From a virus: 27,839 nt of DNA. The stretch covers positions 1 through 27,839 of the IMG/VR virus record IMGVR_UViG_3300002052_000030; one strand, given 5' to 3'. How positions within the stretch are numbered: the first letter of the stretch is position 1; each line of letters begins with the position of its first letter. Shown here in pieces: positions 15,915 through 22,672 of this stretch. Position numbers and translations under genes: made by a program. The notes under the pieces were generated by a model that worked only from the letters and a program-made list of their open reading frames with translations, made no database searches and was not told the DNA's origin.

Positions 15915-16597
15915 AACGCAATCCCCTTACGCATTCTTACACGCAAACCCAAGTTCGTTGCCCCTGTGATTTTATTCAATTTTTCGTTATTGACTCGCTC
16001 ATCGAACATATCACGGTAATAGACGGCAAGCTGCGGATCGTACCACGGCATGGCCTTTTGAGCGAACAGGCGGGCCAGGGCGCCATTGGAAATCGTTCTA
16101 CGATGAAAATTATAGAGGAAGTCTTCTACGGATGTTGCAGTATCGAGTGGGCGTAAGTTGACCCTGACTAATAGGCCTGATGTACTCCCTTCTGTTGGAA
16201 TAGGCCAAAGGTTGAGCGTAGCGGGCGTCTGCTGATAGACATAAAAATGTGTCGGCTCTTCTGCCGTCTGAAAGAGCCAGTTACCCTGTTGATGCCTGTC
16301 TTCCTGCAACCTGCTCAATGGATAGAGGCTTTTGTATTGCGTGTTATCCGCTCCGTTTGGTTTATACTTTGCATTTTCCACATTCATGATTCGGGATTCA
16401 GTCGTGCCAACACCGGTGAGGGAATATGATGACGTATTGGCAATCACCGTAATGGCAGTTAAGGTTTCGGTAAGCATTAAGGTTTGTTCGCAAAATTCTA
16501 TAAGGGCGTCCCGGACGGCGTTTAGGAAAGCCGGTTCCGGAAGGCCTTCAATCCAAGGAAAGATGTATCTATGCCAACTCGTTAATGCCGTTGCCAT
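15911..16597 (-). CDS. Second adaptor-like head-tail connector protein, 228 aa
   Basis: The opening HRYIFPWIEGLPEPAFLNAV and RDALIEFCEQTLM form helices typical of phage adaptor proteins, followed by a beta insertion (NTSSYSLTG, LNLWPIPTEGS) and C-terminal helices (GALARLFAQKAMPWYDPQL). This helix-strand-helix plan matches the T7 gp11 / P22 gp4 kind of connector. Its ATG overlaps the stop of the first adaptor gene (TAATG), with GGGGCAAGG just before it. I place it at the portal-tail junction. Whether it is an adaptor or a nozzle-adjacent stopper cannot be told from sequence. Confidence 0.65.
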   Translation of the reverse strand: MATALTSWHRYIFPWIEGLPEPAFLNAVRDALIEFCEQTLMLTETLTAITVIANTSSYSLTGVGTTESRIMNVENAKYKPNGADNTQYKSLYPLSRLQEDRHQQGNWLFQTAEEPTHFYVYQQTPATLNLWPIPTEGSTSGLLVRVNLRPLDTATSVEDFLYNFHRRTISNGALARLFAQKAMPWYDPQLAVYYRDMFDERVNNEKLNKITGATNLGLRVRMRKGIAL

Positions 16598-17256
16598 TAC
16601 CTTGCCCCTCCTGCCTGCGCGATTGTGCCCTGCCTCGGTTGACCAACGGCGTCCAGGAACAGGTTATAATAAAAAAGTTGCCTGTCGGCGTTACCGGGGT
16701 AATCCGTATCGGGCGAAAACGCCATGGATGCCGTAAGGTTGAACACGGCATCGACATATTTCTCGGCAACCCCGACCCTGGCCGTCTCCCAATCGCCCCC
16801 CACATCGTAAACGACCGTTGCGGGCTGTGCCGAATATTCTATTTCGACATAACCTGTTCCGGTATTTTTCGGGTAGCAATACCAGATTCGTTCCGTTTCG
16901 GGCGCCCAATTCAGGACCGTTGCGGATGCTGTGGTGCTCGACCAATTTCGTAAATGAGCGAGTAAAAGTTTGAGTAAGGTCGGCATACAGGCTGCGCCAA
17001 CCGTTACGCCGTCCGTTCCCATATTGCGAATGACGTTCAGAAGGGCAATGCCTTCGGCGGGAAGTTGCTGCTTCGCCCCGACAGCCAAAAGGACCGATTC
17101 TATTTTCGCATTGGCATAGGGCGCCTTGACTACCGTAAACCTGGCGGCTCGGTTGTACCATCCGATCAATTTGGTCACGGTCCAGTTGTCGTTGTCTTCA
17201 TCCTGCAAGACATCTTCCAGTTGCCCAACGAAAGTGAGCATCGACATATTTGCCAT
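16597..17256 (-). CDS. Phage adaptor protein (DUF6682-like), 219 aa
   Basis: Matches, by recalled pattern, the DUF6682 phage adaptor family. An N-terminal helix ends in VLQDEDNDNWTVTKLIGWYN. A beta part contains AVGAKQQLPAEGIALLNVIR with the typical LPA-G-hydrophobic-LL-x-V-x-RN motif, then YCYPKNTGTGYVEIEYSAQP. The C-terminus is helical and ends in DTDYPGNADRQLFYYNLFL, again typical. Length is usual for the family. Family knowledge: these proteins bind under the portal and link it to the tail. It is the first neck gene after the capsid group, which fits. Confidence 0.75.
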   Translation of the reverse strand: MANMSMLTFVGQLEDVLQDEDNDNWTVTKLIGWYNRAARFTVVKAPYANAKIESVLLAVGAKQQLPAEGIALLNVIRNMGTDGVTVGAACMPTLLKLLLAHLRNWSSTTASATVLNWAPETERIWYCYPKNTGTGYVEIEYSAQPATVVYDVGGDWETARVGVAEKYVDAVFNLTASMAFSPDTDYPGNADRQLFYYNLFLDAVGQPRQGTIAQAGGAR

Positions 17257-17271
17257 GATATGCTGTCCTTA

Positions 17272-17832
17272 TCAGGTTTTTCGGGATTCTTCCTGCAATC
17301 TTTCTGCCCTGGCATCTATCGCAATATTTTTCAATAATTGCAGGCTTTTCCCGTCTGTATCTATTCGCTTTCCGTATTCTTCGATCATATACGCTTCGAC
17401 CTGGGATTTCTTGTTCATGCCCATGATTTTGATCACATCGGCATCTTTTTCCATGGCAAGCCGTAAGCGTTCTTCCTCGATTTCATCGTCTGAAGTGTCC
17501 TTATCCGCGATGATCTTATCCTTTATGTCTTCATCCCCTTTCATGAGAACGGGCCTGGGTTTTTCTTTCTCTTGAAATTCGGCTTCTTGCGCGTTTTCCA
17601 GGTCGGTCAATACCTTGGAAACGTCAGCCGCGTGTTCCGCTTTTTCTCTTTCTTCCATGATTTGAGCATCTGTAAGTTTAATGTTTCTTAATGCGAAGTT
17701 TTCCCTCATTGCCTTGATTCTCAATTCTGCCGTTTCAGGATCAAAATCAACCATGTCAGCACGCTTTGATAAAGTGCGGGTCCACAAATAAATCCTTCCT
17801 GTTTTCAACTGCCTGAGATACTTGGTCGCCAT
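17272..17832 (-). CDS. Charged helical protein of unknown function, 186 aa
   Basis: Starts MATKYLRQLKTGRIYLWTRT, a short Arg/Lys segment reminiscent of the small N-terminal domain of some phage head proteins, then becomes a strongly charged, mostly helical protein rich in Glu, Asp and Lys (AEFQEKEKPRPVLMKGDEDI). AAGGAG lies eight bases before the ATG. It sits between the decoration-like gene and the first adaptor. A head-completion or assembly role is only a guess from position. Confidence 0.6.
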   Translation of the reverse strand: MATKYLRQLKTGRIYLWTRTLSKRADMVDFDPETAELRIKAMRENFALRNIKLTDAQIMEEREKAEHAADVSKVLTDLENAQEAEFQEKEKPRPVLMKGDEDIKDKIIADKDTSDDEIEEERLRLAMEKDADVIKIMGMNKKSQVEAYMIEEYGKRIDTDGKSLQLLKNIAIDARAERLQEESRKT

Positions 17833-17857
17833 TTTCAGCTCTCCTTAATTAGGGTTT

Positions 17858-17885
17858 GGGACCGGCCCGATGGAAGACCGGTCCC
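17858..17885 (-). terminator. Hairpin between the decoration-like gene and the 186-aa gene
   Basis: On the minus strand GGGACCGG pairs perfectly with CCGGTCCC across a 12-base loop. No U-run follows, so it is not a classical intrinsic terminator. It may slow transcription, protect the abundant upstream head mRNAs, or mark an RNA processing site. Confidence 0.4.
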
Positions 17886-17942
17886 TTGGGCGAGCCGTGC
17901 TTGGCGGCGAATCAAGGCAAGCCCAAACTGTCTAAAGGTTAA

Positions 17943-18449
17943 TTAAAAGACCTTCCAACCTGCCGCCCAGGTATCGAAGATCGCGGTTTCCGTATCGGCA
18001 CTTCCGAACGTCATGTCGATCGTACCGGCCGTGACGAAGACAAGACCATTAACGGTATCCCAACCCAGATCAGTATCAGTGACGAGAGTGATCTGGGTAG
18101 TCGCAGAATTAAGATTACAGGTTCCCATGAATCCGTCAGCCGCAGCGCCAAGTAAATGTGTCTCCGTTGCCGAGGCATTACCGATATCGGCCGTACAAGC
18201 TGCGCCTTCTGCGGTAGTCACTCGAACGCCCACGTTCATGAGCAAAAATCCAGCAGGCGGGTTGAAAAGCTCGAGTATGTCTGCAGCGGCAAAGCCAGTG
18301 CTCGGGAGCGTAACATCTGCTCCGGCAGCATTAGTGAGGCCACCATTAGCGACCAGATCGGGAATATCCACGTTGAGCATAAAAGGGGCATCGCCCGGAG
18401 CCTGATAAGGCATACCGACCCCTCTATCTTTGAATAGAAAAGTTGCCAT
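17943..18449 (-). CDS. Decoration-like head protein, 168 aa
   Basis: Small beta-rich, Ala/Thr/Gly-rich acidic protein beginning MATFLFKDRGVGMPYQAPGD, with no long helices and few Lys residues, ending WAAGWKVF. It directly follows the major capsid gene, the usual place for a capsid decoration or head-fibre protein, and has a strong site (CGGAGGA) before its ATG. The composition (many TAD, SAT and TDT segments) fits a secreted-like beta sandwich. No named family recognised; the decoration role is inferred. Confidence 0.6.
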   Translation of the reverse strand: MATFLFKDRGVGMPYQAPGDAPFMLNVDIPDLVANGGLTNAAGADVTLPSTGFAAADILELFNPPAGFLLMNVGVRVTTAEGAACTADIGNASATETHLLGAAADGFMGTCNLNSATTQITLVTDTDLGWDTVNGLVFVTAGTIDMTFGSADTETAIFDTWAAGWKVF

Positions 18450-18507
18450 TGATTCTTCCTCCGTATCTGAGAGTTTCTAATGTTTCGCGTGGAACAGTTG
18501 GTTAATT

Positions 18508-18549
18508 GCGGGCAAACGCTTACTGACGCTTGCCCGCGTTTAAGCGTTT
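18508..18549 (-). terminator. Two mutually exclusive hairpins just after the capsid stop codon
   Basis: GCGGGCAA pairs with TTGCCCGC (18508-18515 with 18530-18537). A second perfect 9-bp pairing, AAACGCTTA with TAAGCGTTT (18541-18549 with 18514-18522), shares bases with the first, so only one can form. No U-tract follows either. Possible roles: partial attenuation, or a 3' stabiliser of capsid mRNA. Confidence 0.4.
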
Positions 18550-19333
18550 ACCCCTTTACGATGTAAACATCGACCAGGGCGGTCGGTTTCAGGACCGAAT
18601 ATCCATAGACATTGAGGCCCCTTACCAGGGTTCCGAATGTGCTCTCAGACCGTAGGGATTCCATTTTGGTCATCTGAGCGGCGAACGAGATGCCCTTCGG
18701 GTGACCGGCCAATGCGTGAAAAGCCGTGTCCGAACCATCGGTAACCGATGCGACCAGGTTGGAGCTGTAAATAGTCGCCGTATCGATCATGCCGAGCCTG
18801 CCGTTTCTCAGGATCGAAGTGCCATCCCCGGCGAGCGAGGCATCCTTGAGGTCGGACAATTTGATTTTCGCGCACGCCCAGGCGGGAAAAACAACCCACC
18901 TTCCTGTCTCGGGAATATTGTTCTCAGTAAGACAGAGCATGGCGTTTACGATTACTTCCAGAACATTAGCCGCTGTTACGGTTACCGCAGCGCTGGTTGT
19001 GCCCAGGGCAATATCGCCCGAAATAGCACCGGCGCTGTTTCCGGCATTGGACGAATCCACGTCGGCGTACACGTCTGCGAGAAGGGCGGTATCGATGGCG
19101 ATTTTCATCTGCTCCCCGGCATCGTCCGACCAACTGTCCATAAGGGCCACGTCGGTCTGGTGCTTATCGATGTCGTCACAGATGAAATTGAAATACTTCG
19201 CCTGATCGATCTCGAGTTCCACATTAGCCGATTCCGGCCTCTCGATAACCAGGGTTTGATTTTTGGAATAATCCCGAATGGTGATGTCGGGCACCGTGCG
19301 AATGATGACTTTATCGCCCATATCCTTGATCTC
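18548..19333 (-). CDS. Major capsid protein, exon 2 (residues 46-306)
   Basis: Second exon of the HK97-fold-type major capsid gene, encoding 261 residues. The reading frame upstream of the apparent Met start (19321) is EIKD, which belongs to the capsid sequence: exon 1 ends NTDYEG and the joined product reads NTDYEGEIKDMGDKVIIRTV. That is the conserved run I recall in this capsid family (TDYEG, then GDKVIIRT). Later parts (DITIRDYSKNQ, YFNFICDDIDKHQTD, GRWVVFPAW, FHALAGHPKGISFAAQMTKM) are typical of the family. The exon begins right after the intron's terminal G at 19334. The Met at 19321 has no Shine-Dalgarno sequence at useful spacing, and starting there would remove the first 49 residues. 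Confidence 0.9.
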   Translation of the reverse strand, partial: EIKDMGDKVIIRTVPDITIRDYSKNQTLVIERPESANVELEIDQAKYFNFICDDIDKHQTDVALMDSWSDDAGEQMKIAIDTALLADVYADVDSSNAGNSAGAISGDIALGTTSAAVTVTAANVLEVIVNAMLCLTENNIPETGRWVVFPAWACAKIKLSDLKDASLAGDGTSILRNGRLGMIDTATIYSSNLVASVTDGSDTAFHALAGHPKGISFAAQMTKMESLRSESTFGTLVRGLNVYGYSVLKPTALVDVYIVKG

Positions 19334-19407
19334 CGATTGTTATCGGCAGGCTCTTTATCCTGCCTTCTGCCGTTTTCACGACAGTCCAGACTATCTCATC
19401 TTTCTAC

Positions 19408-19457
19408 TTGCGAAATGAAGAACAACGGCGATATAATATTAGACATTCGCAAGGAGG
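19408..19457 (+). promoter_or_regulatory. Promoter and ribosome binding site of the intron endonuclease
   Basis: On the plus strand TTGCGA (19408-19413) and TATAAT (19432-19437) are 18 bases apart, a sigma70-like promoter with a perfect -10 box. AAGGAGG (19451-19457) follows, seven bases before the ATG at 19465. A start near 19444 would give a leader of about 20 bases. The element lies inside the intron, in the P8-to-P7 region. Confidence 0.65.
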
Positions 19458-19464
19458 TTAATTT

Positions 19465-20055
19465 ATGCAGGGAAAAAGAAAGCTTAATGTTGTATTCACG
19501 AAGGAAATACTTGAGACTGAATACAATGCCCTTCGTTCTACCGCCAAGATTGCCGAAAAGTATGGGGTGAGTAAAAAGTGCATCCTGAATTACATGAATC
19601 GATTTGGAATTGAAAGGGGGCGAAATCTTGTTCCCGCGGAGAAAGTCAAAGAACTGGCTATACGAGGACTTTCTGCGCCTGAAATCGGTGAGATCTTGGG
19701 TTTTACTCAAAGCGCGATTTCCAAAGTTGGAAGACAACTTGGAGTCGAAATTGCTGACAAATTTCACCCGGGTCACATTATCACGCATAATGGATACAAG
19801 ATGATCAGAAAGCCTGAGCATCCATACTCTGACGGCAAAGGGTATGTTCGTGAACACCGTCTTGTGATGGAAAATCATCTTGGACGCCTTCTGGATCAAG
19901 AAGAGATTATCCACCACATCAACGGCATTACGACCGACAACAGAATTGAAAATCTCAAAATTACTTCGTTGCCCGAACATACCAAAAGCCATCATTCCGG
20001 CAAAAAGGGTAGAGGCTCTGATAAAAAACCTCGAAAGAAAGCCCTGCGCTCGTGA
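19465..20055 (+). CDS. HNH homing endonuclease encoded antisense within the intron, 196 aa
   Basis: The only plus-strand gene. It probably cleaves intron-less capsid genes to spread the intron (family knowledge plus context). Residues about 22-48 (STAKIAEKYGVSKKCILNYM) and 60-93 (LSAPEIGEILGFTQSAISKV) are two helix-turn-helix segments that would read the DNA target. The C-terminal half is an HNH_3-type nuclease: REHRLV at 129-134, HHINGITTDNRIENL at 150-164 with the catalytic His and Asn, then EHTKSHH. The tail is Lys/Arg-rich. It has its own promoter and an ideal AAGGAGG site, so it does not depend on the late operon. Its direction is opposite to the intron RNA, which is unusual for phage intron endonucleases. 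Confidence 0.9.
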   Translation: MQGKRKLNVVFTKEILETEYNALRSTAKIAEKYGVSKKCILNYMNRFGIERGRNLVPAEKVKELAIRGLSAPEIGEILGFTQSAISKVGRQLGVEIADKFHPGHIITHNGYKMIRKPEHPYSDGKGYVREHRLVMENHLGRLLDQEEIIHHINGITTDNRIENLKITSLPEHTKSHHSGKKGRGSDKKPRKKALRS

Positions 20056-20256
20056 GGATTTCGCCATATCGTTATGATTTAGGTTATTTTCCTTAGTCGT
20101 TGGACCTTCGGCCCGTTTCCGGGTCGCTTGGCTGCGGATTACCCAATCCGTGGAATTTTTACAGACCGCCGATGCGTTGCCGCCCGGTATTGTATCCTTG
20201 GCTTTAAGGGAGTCCCCGCAATTCACAGGGTTTAATGAGGGCCAGATCATTGATTA

Positions 20257-20391
20257 ACCCTCGTAATCCGTATTGGAAATGGCGGCCCATACGGTACTGG
20301 CATAAAATTTCACCAGCAACATACTGGCCCACACTTCCGGAACAAAAGTGCCTGAATATTGAGGGGTTCCACTTGCAGCATTAACGGCCAT
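20257..20391 (-). CDS. Major capsid protein, exon 1 (residues 1-45)
   Basis: Forty-five codons from ATG at 20391, eight bases after AGGAGG, reading MAVNAASGTPQYSGTFVPEV and on to YASTVWAAISNTDYEG, then an in-frame TAA that is the first triplet of the intron. The SGTFVPEVW and KFY segments and the final TDYEG are the expected N-terminus of this capsid family, and the rest follows exactly in frame in exon 2. The whole protein is 306 residues. The exon lies directly after the scaffold gene, as usual. Without splicing only a 45-residue peptide would be made. Confidence 0.92.
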
Positions 20392-20447
20392 GATAAATAC
20401 CTCCTATAAAATGGCGCGCTTTGGACATGGGCCGTACCTGTTCAAAG

Positions 20448-21458
20448 TCAGGGAGTCGCCGGTCCTCCGCGCAGGGTTTGTTGAAATGCGATTTGAATTT
20501 TCCGAAATTCTTTAGGGTCCATGCGGCCCATGGCCATGAGCTTCGAGGCCTCGGAAAACTCTTTAGGTGTGACAATTCGTGGCGCAGGGTTCGTGTTTCC
20601 CTGTGGCGCTCCGTGCTGCGGCGCGGCGCCTTCAGGAACTACCTGTCCGGCCAACGGGTTTCCTTTCTGAGTTTGAGATACTTTCGGCTCATTGCCTTTT
20701 AGTTCGGCACCTGTGATCGTTTTCCAGGCAGTAAAAAATGAGGCCACTCCTTTTGCATTCCGTCGAGCTTCATGGGCTTTAAGGATGGATATCCTGGGGT
20801 ATCCGCCGGTCATTTCGTCGGGCTGTTGCAGCCATGCCAGAAATCCGGGGTCTTTGTTGACCGTTTCCCAATCAGGGCACGCTTCATCCAAAACGGCAAA
20901 ATAGGATTCCATTTCGCTTGCTTCGGTCTTTTTCGCCACTTGCCCTAATTGACCCCTGAGGGTATTGTTCTCAGCGATCAGATTGTTGACCACATTGACC
21001 AATTCGGTCATTTCTTCTCCGTACCCGTCCCATTTATTCACATCGAGGTTCGCTAATTGTTGCTGCTGCCTCCTTCCTTCTCCATTGCCGCCTTCAGGTT
21101 GCCGCGTTTCCTGTGGCAAATTCTGGGAGGTGGCGAGGATTAAAGAATTGAGGTTCTCTACTGTGGCCATAGCGCGGTTCAGTTGCGAACGAAGATCCGG
21201 GATTTCCTTATCGTACTTTCCCTTGAGCACATTGTATTTGTGCTCCCAATTCTCACTGACCGGTTGCGCCTGTGGTTCAGCCTGAATTTCCGGTTCCGGC
21301 TGTTGCATTACCGATTCTTCCGGTTTCTTGATATCCGGGTTGTGAACGGTAACATTCGCATTGGCTGAAGAGGCATCGATTATTGCCTTTTGCGCTTTCT
21401 TGGCCGCTTCGGCCTGTTGCTGTACTGCCTTGGGTAACTTCCCGTAATTCTGTGCCAT
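20448..21458 (-). CDS. Capsid scaffolding protein, 336 aa
   Basis: The start is ATG at 21458 (MAQNYGKLPKAVQQQAEAAK), nine bases after AAGGAG; an upstream in-frame start would put the ribosome site inside the gene. The protein is low in hydrophobic residues and rich in Gln, Glu, Lys and Pro: an early Ala/Lys helix, a Pro/Gln linker (QPEPEIQAEPQAQP), a coiled coil (KYNVLKGKYDKEIPDLRSQL) and a Gln-rich stretch. The C-terminus is helical (TPKEFSEASKLMAMGRMDPK), the usual capsid-binding part of scaffolds. It lies immediately before the major capsid gene. Role assigned from composition, domain plan and gene order. Confidence 0.75.
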   Translation of the reverse strand: MAQNYGKLPKAVQQQAEAAKKAQKAIIDASSANANVTVHNPDIKKPEESVMQQPEPEIQAEPQAQPVSENWEHKYNVLKGKYDKEIPDLRSQLNRAMATVENLNSLILATSQNLPQETRQPEGGNGEGRRQQQQLANLDVNKWDGYGEEMTELVNVVNNLIAENNTLRGQLGQVAKKTEASEMESYFAVLDEACPDWETVNKDPGFLAWLQQPDEMTGGYPRISILKAHEARRNAKGVASFFTAWKTITGAELKGNEPKVSQTQKGNPLAGQVVPEGAAPQHGAPQGNTNPAPRIVTPKEFSEASKLMAMGRMDPKEFRKIQIAFQQTLRGGPATP

Positions 21459-21521
21459 CTTTTCATTCTCCTTCCCCCGAGTCGTCTGCCGCCGTCTCAC
21501 GGTGTTCGGGTTTATCTTCGG

Positions 21522-21553
21522 CCCTCGAGCCTTGGCAAAAAGGTGTTCGAGGG
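21522..21553 (-). other. Hairpin in the gap before the scaffold gene
   Basis: CCCTCGA pairs with TCGAGGG (7 bp, 18-base loop), extendable by GGCC/GGCC pairing with a bulge. It lies in the 115-base gap (21459-21573), which otherwise holds only the scaffold gene's ribosome site. No U-run follows the stem. Confidence 0.35.
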
Positions 21554-21573
21554 GGCCCTAACCTATGAAAATC

Positions 21574-22569
21574 TTAACTGTATTCCCTGAATATGGCATA
21601 AACGAGTTTATGCGTGGTGCTCGGATCGGCCGACAGCACGACGGTCAGCGTGTTCGCGGTGAGAACCGCTTTTTCGAAGGTGTCGGTATCGTCCGTGGTG
21701 TTCCACTTGCAGATTGCGATATCGGTAGCGAGCGCACCGGTGATCGTGATAACTTCGGTGTCGTCACCGCCTACGGTCGTGTGCACACCTGCATAGGCAA
21801 TGTAATGCGAAGGCTTGAAGGTGCCGCGTTTTCTGAATACCGCGTAATCCCACCCGTGCGTATCGTCGGCGCCCGGATCGGCAGAGGCCGTGATCGTCAT
21901 GGTATCGGCCGTCATGACCACATCGGATACCAGGTCATTGTCGTCCGTGGCGTTGAAGGTCGCCATGCCGATATCACCGGCCAGGGCGCCCGTAACCGTA
22001 ACGGCAATCGTGGCATCGTCGGCCGTCAGGCAAGCCCGTTCTCCTGCCGCAAAAACGTCCCAGGTCGGCGTAATGTCTTCCCGCAAGACGATGTAATTGT
22101 ACTGCTTCGCCCCGGCTGTCGGGTCGGCAGTAAGGGTTAAGGTAATGGCGCCATCCGATACGACGGCCCCGCAAATCTGGTCGTTATCGTCGCATACCCC
22201 GTGCTCGACCAGGGCATAATCTCCTGCCGAGATATCTTTGTCGTAGAGGATTTCCGTGGCGTCACCGCCGAGTGAAACCGGCCCGTGACCTCCCGTAACG
22301 GCTCCCCAACCAATGACCGGCCCGATCGGCACGAACGCGCAGGACGATGCGCTCCCGATGTTCTTCCAATACTGAGCTTGCCCGAGAGCTGCACCGGACA
22401 AAGTGAACTCGCAGCCTTGAGCGAATCCGGCGGTTGCATCGGCAGGTACGATCGTGCCTTCACATCGCCTGATCGTGCCGCTGGCAGTCTTTTCGAGAGC
22501 CGTTACGGCACTTTGCGTGTGACCCGTAAGGGTCAAAAGTCCTAAAACTGGATTTTCTCTCCATCCCAT
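21574..22569 (-). CDS. Virion protein with three tandem beta repeats, 331 aa
   Basis: The start is ATG at 22569 (MGWRENPVLGLLTLTGHTQS), ten bases after GGAGG; the in-frame ATG 57 codons upstream would run back over the previous gene's stop region and code for a basic, unrelated stretch. After a head of about 100 residues the protein holds three related modules (about 100-165, 180-250 and 262-331), each with DDN-or-DDT, then a VVLTA-type strand and TLT(V/I)xxSADP followed by Y-A-(V/I)-x-R. The composition is acidic, Ala/Thr-rich and beta-type. A head fibre or decoration protein is likely; it lies between head-assembly genes rather than in the tail cluster. Confidence 0.65.
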   Translation of the reverse strand: MGWRENPVLGLLTLTGHTQSAVTALEKTASGTIRRCEGTIVPADATAGFAQGCEFTLSGAALGQAQYWKNIGSASSCAFVPIGPVIGWGAVTGGHGPVSLGGDATEILYDKDISAGDYALVEHGVCDDNDQICGAVVSDGAITLTLTADPTAGAKQYNYIVLREDITPTWDVFAAGERACLTADDATIAVTVTGALAGDIGMATFNATDDNDLVSDVVMTADTMTITASADPGADDTHGWDYAVFRKRGTFKPSHYIAYAGVHTTVGGDDTEVITITGALATDIAICKWNTTDDTDTFEKAVLTANTLTVVLSADPSTTHKLVYAIFREYS

Positions 22570-22643
22570 AATATTCTTGCCTCCGGTGTTTTGTATCGCG
22601 CTCCACCACGGCGCGAGTGGTTTCTGCCGCCAAATTATCGTTT

Positions 22644-22659
22644 CACCCTGATTAGGGTG
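22644..22659 (-). other. Small hairpin upstream of the triple-repeat gene
   Basis: CACCCT pairs with AGGGTG across a 4-base loop in the 103-base gap between the 209-residue gene and the triple-repeat gene. No U-run on the minus strand. A minor structural element at most; nothing else recognisable in this gap. Confidence 0.3.
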
Positions 22660-22672
22660 GTTTTTACCCTCA

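Larger units (their letters stand above)
19334..20256 (-). ncRNA. Group I intron interrupting the major capsid gene
   Basis: A 923-base self-splicing group I intron, read on the minus strand. Exon 1 ends GAGGGU; this pairs with intron GCCCUC (20237-20242) as P1, with the required U.G at the splice site. Intron GAUCU (20244-20248) pairs with exon 2 AGAUC (19328-19332) as P10. P4 is UGCGG with CCGCA (20216-20220, 20133-20137). P6a is CCCG-GAAA-CGGG (20112-20123). P7 is GACUA with UAGUC (20094-20098, 19389-19393), preceded by the typical GAGA of J8/7. P8 may be AUGGCG with CGCCGU (20062-20067, 19425-19430). P9 is a GAAA-capped hairpin (19367-19384) and P9.1 a 6-bp hairpin (19345-19364). The last base is G, as group I introns require. 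I did not find a convincing full P3. The endonuclease gene sits in the P8 loop. Confidence 0.92.

Noticed and set aside
17858-17885. Strong intrinsic terminator between head and neck genes
   Set aside because: The stem is good but no U-run follows and the operon continues in the same direction, so I kept it only as a low-confidence hairpin.
18548-19321. Capsid protein as a stand-alone 257-residue gene starting at 19321
   Set aside because: No ribosome binding site at useful spacing, the N-terminal 49 residues of the family are missing, and they are found in frame in exon 1 beyond the intron.
19396-20250. A 284-codon minus-strand open frame inside the capsid intron
   Set aside because: It runs through the ribozyme core and antisense to the HNH gene, begins without a ribosome site, has no recognisable domain and covers P4, P6 and P7 sequences. 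It is an accident of the HNH codon pattern.
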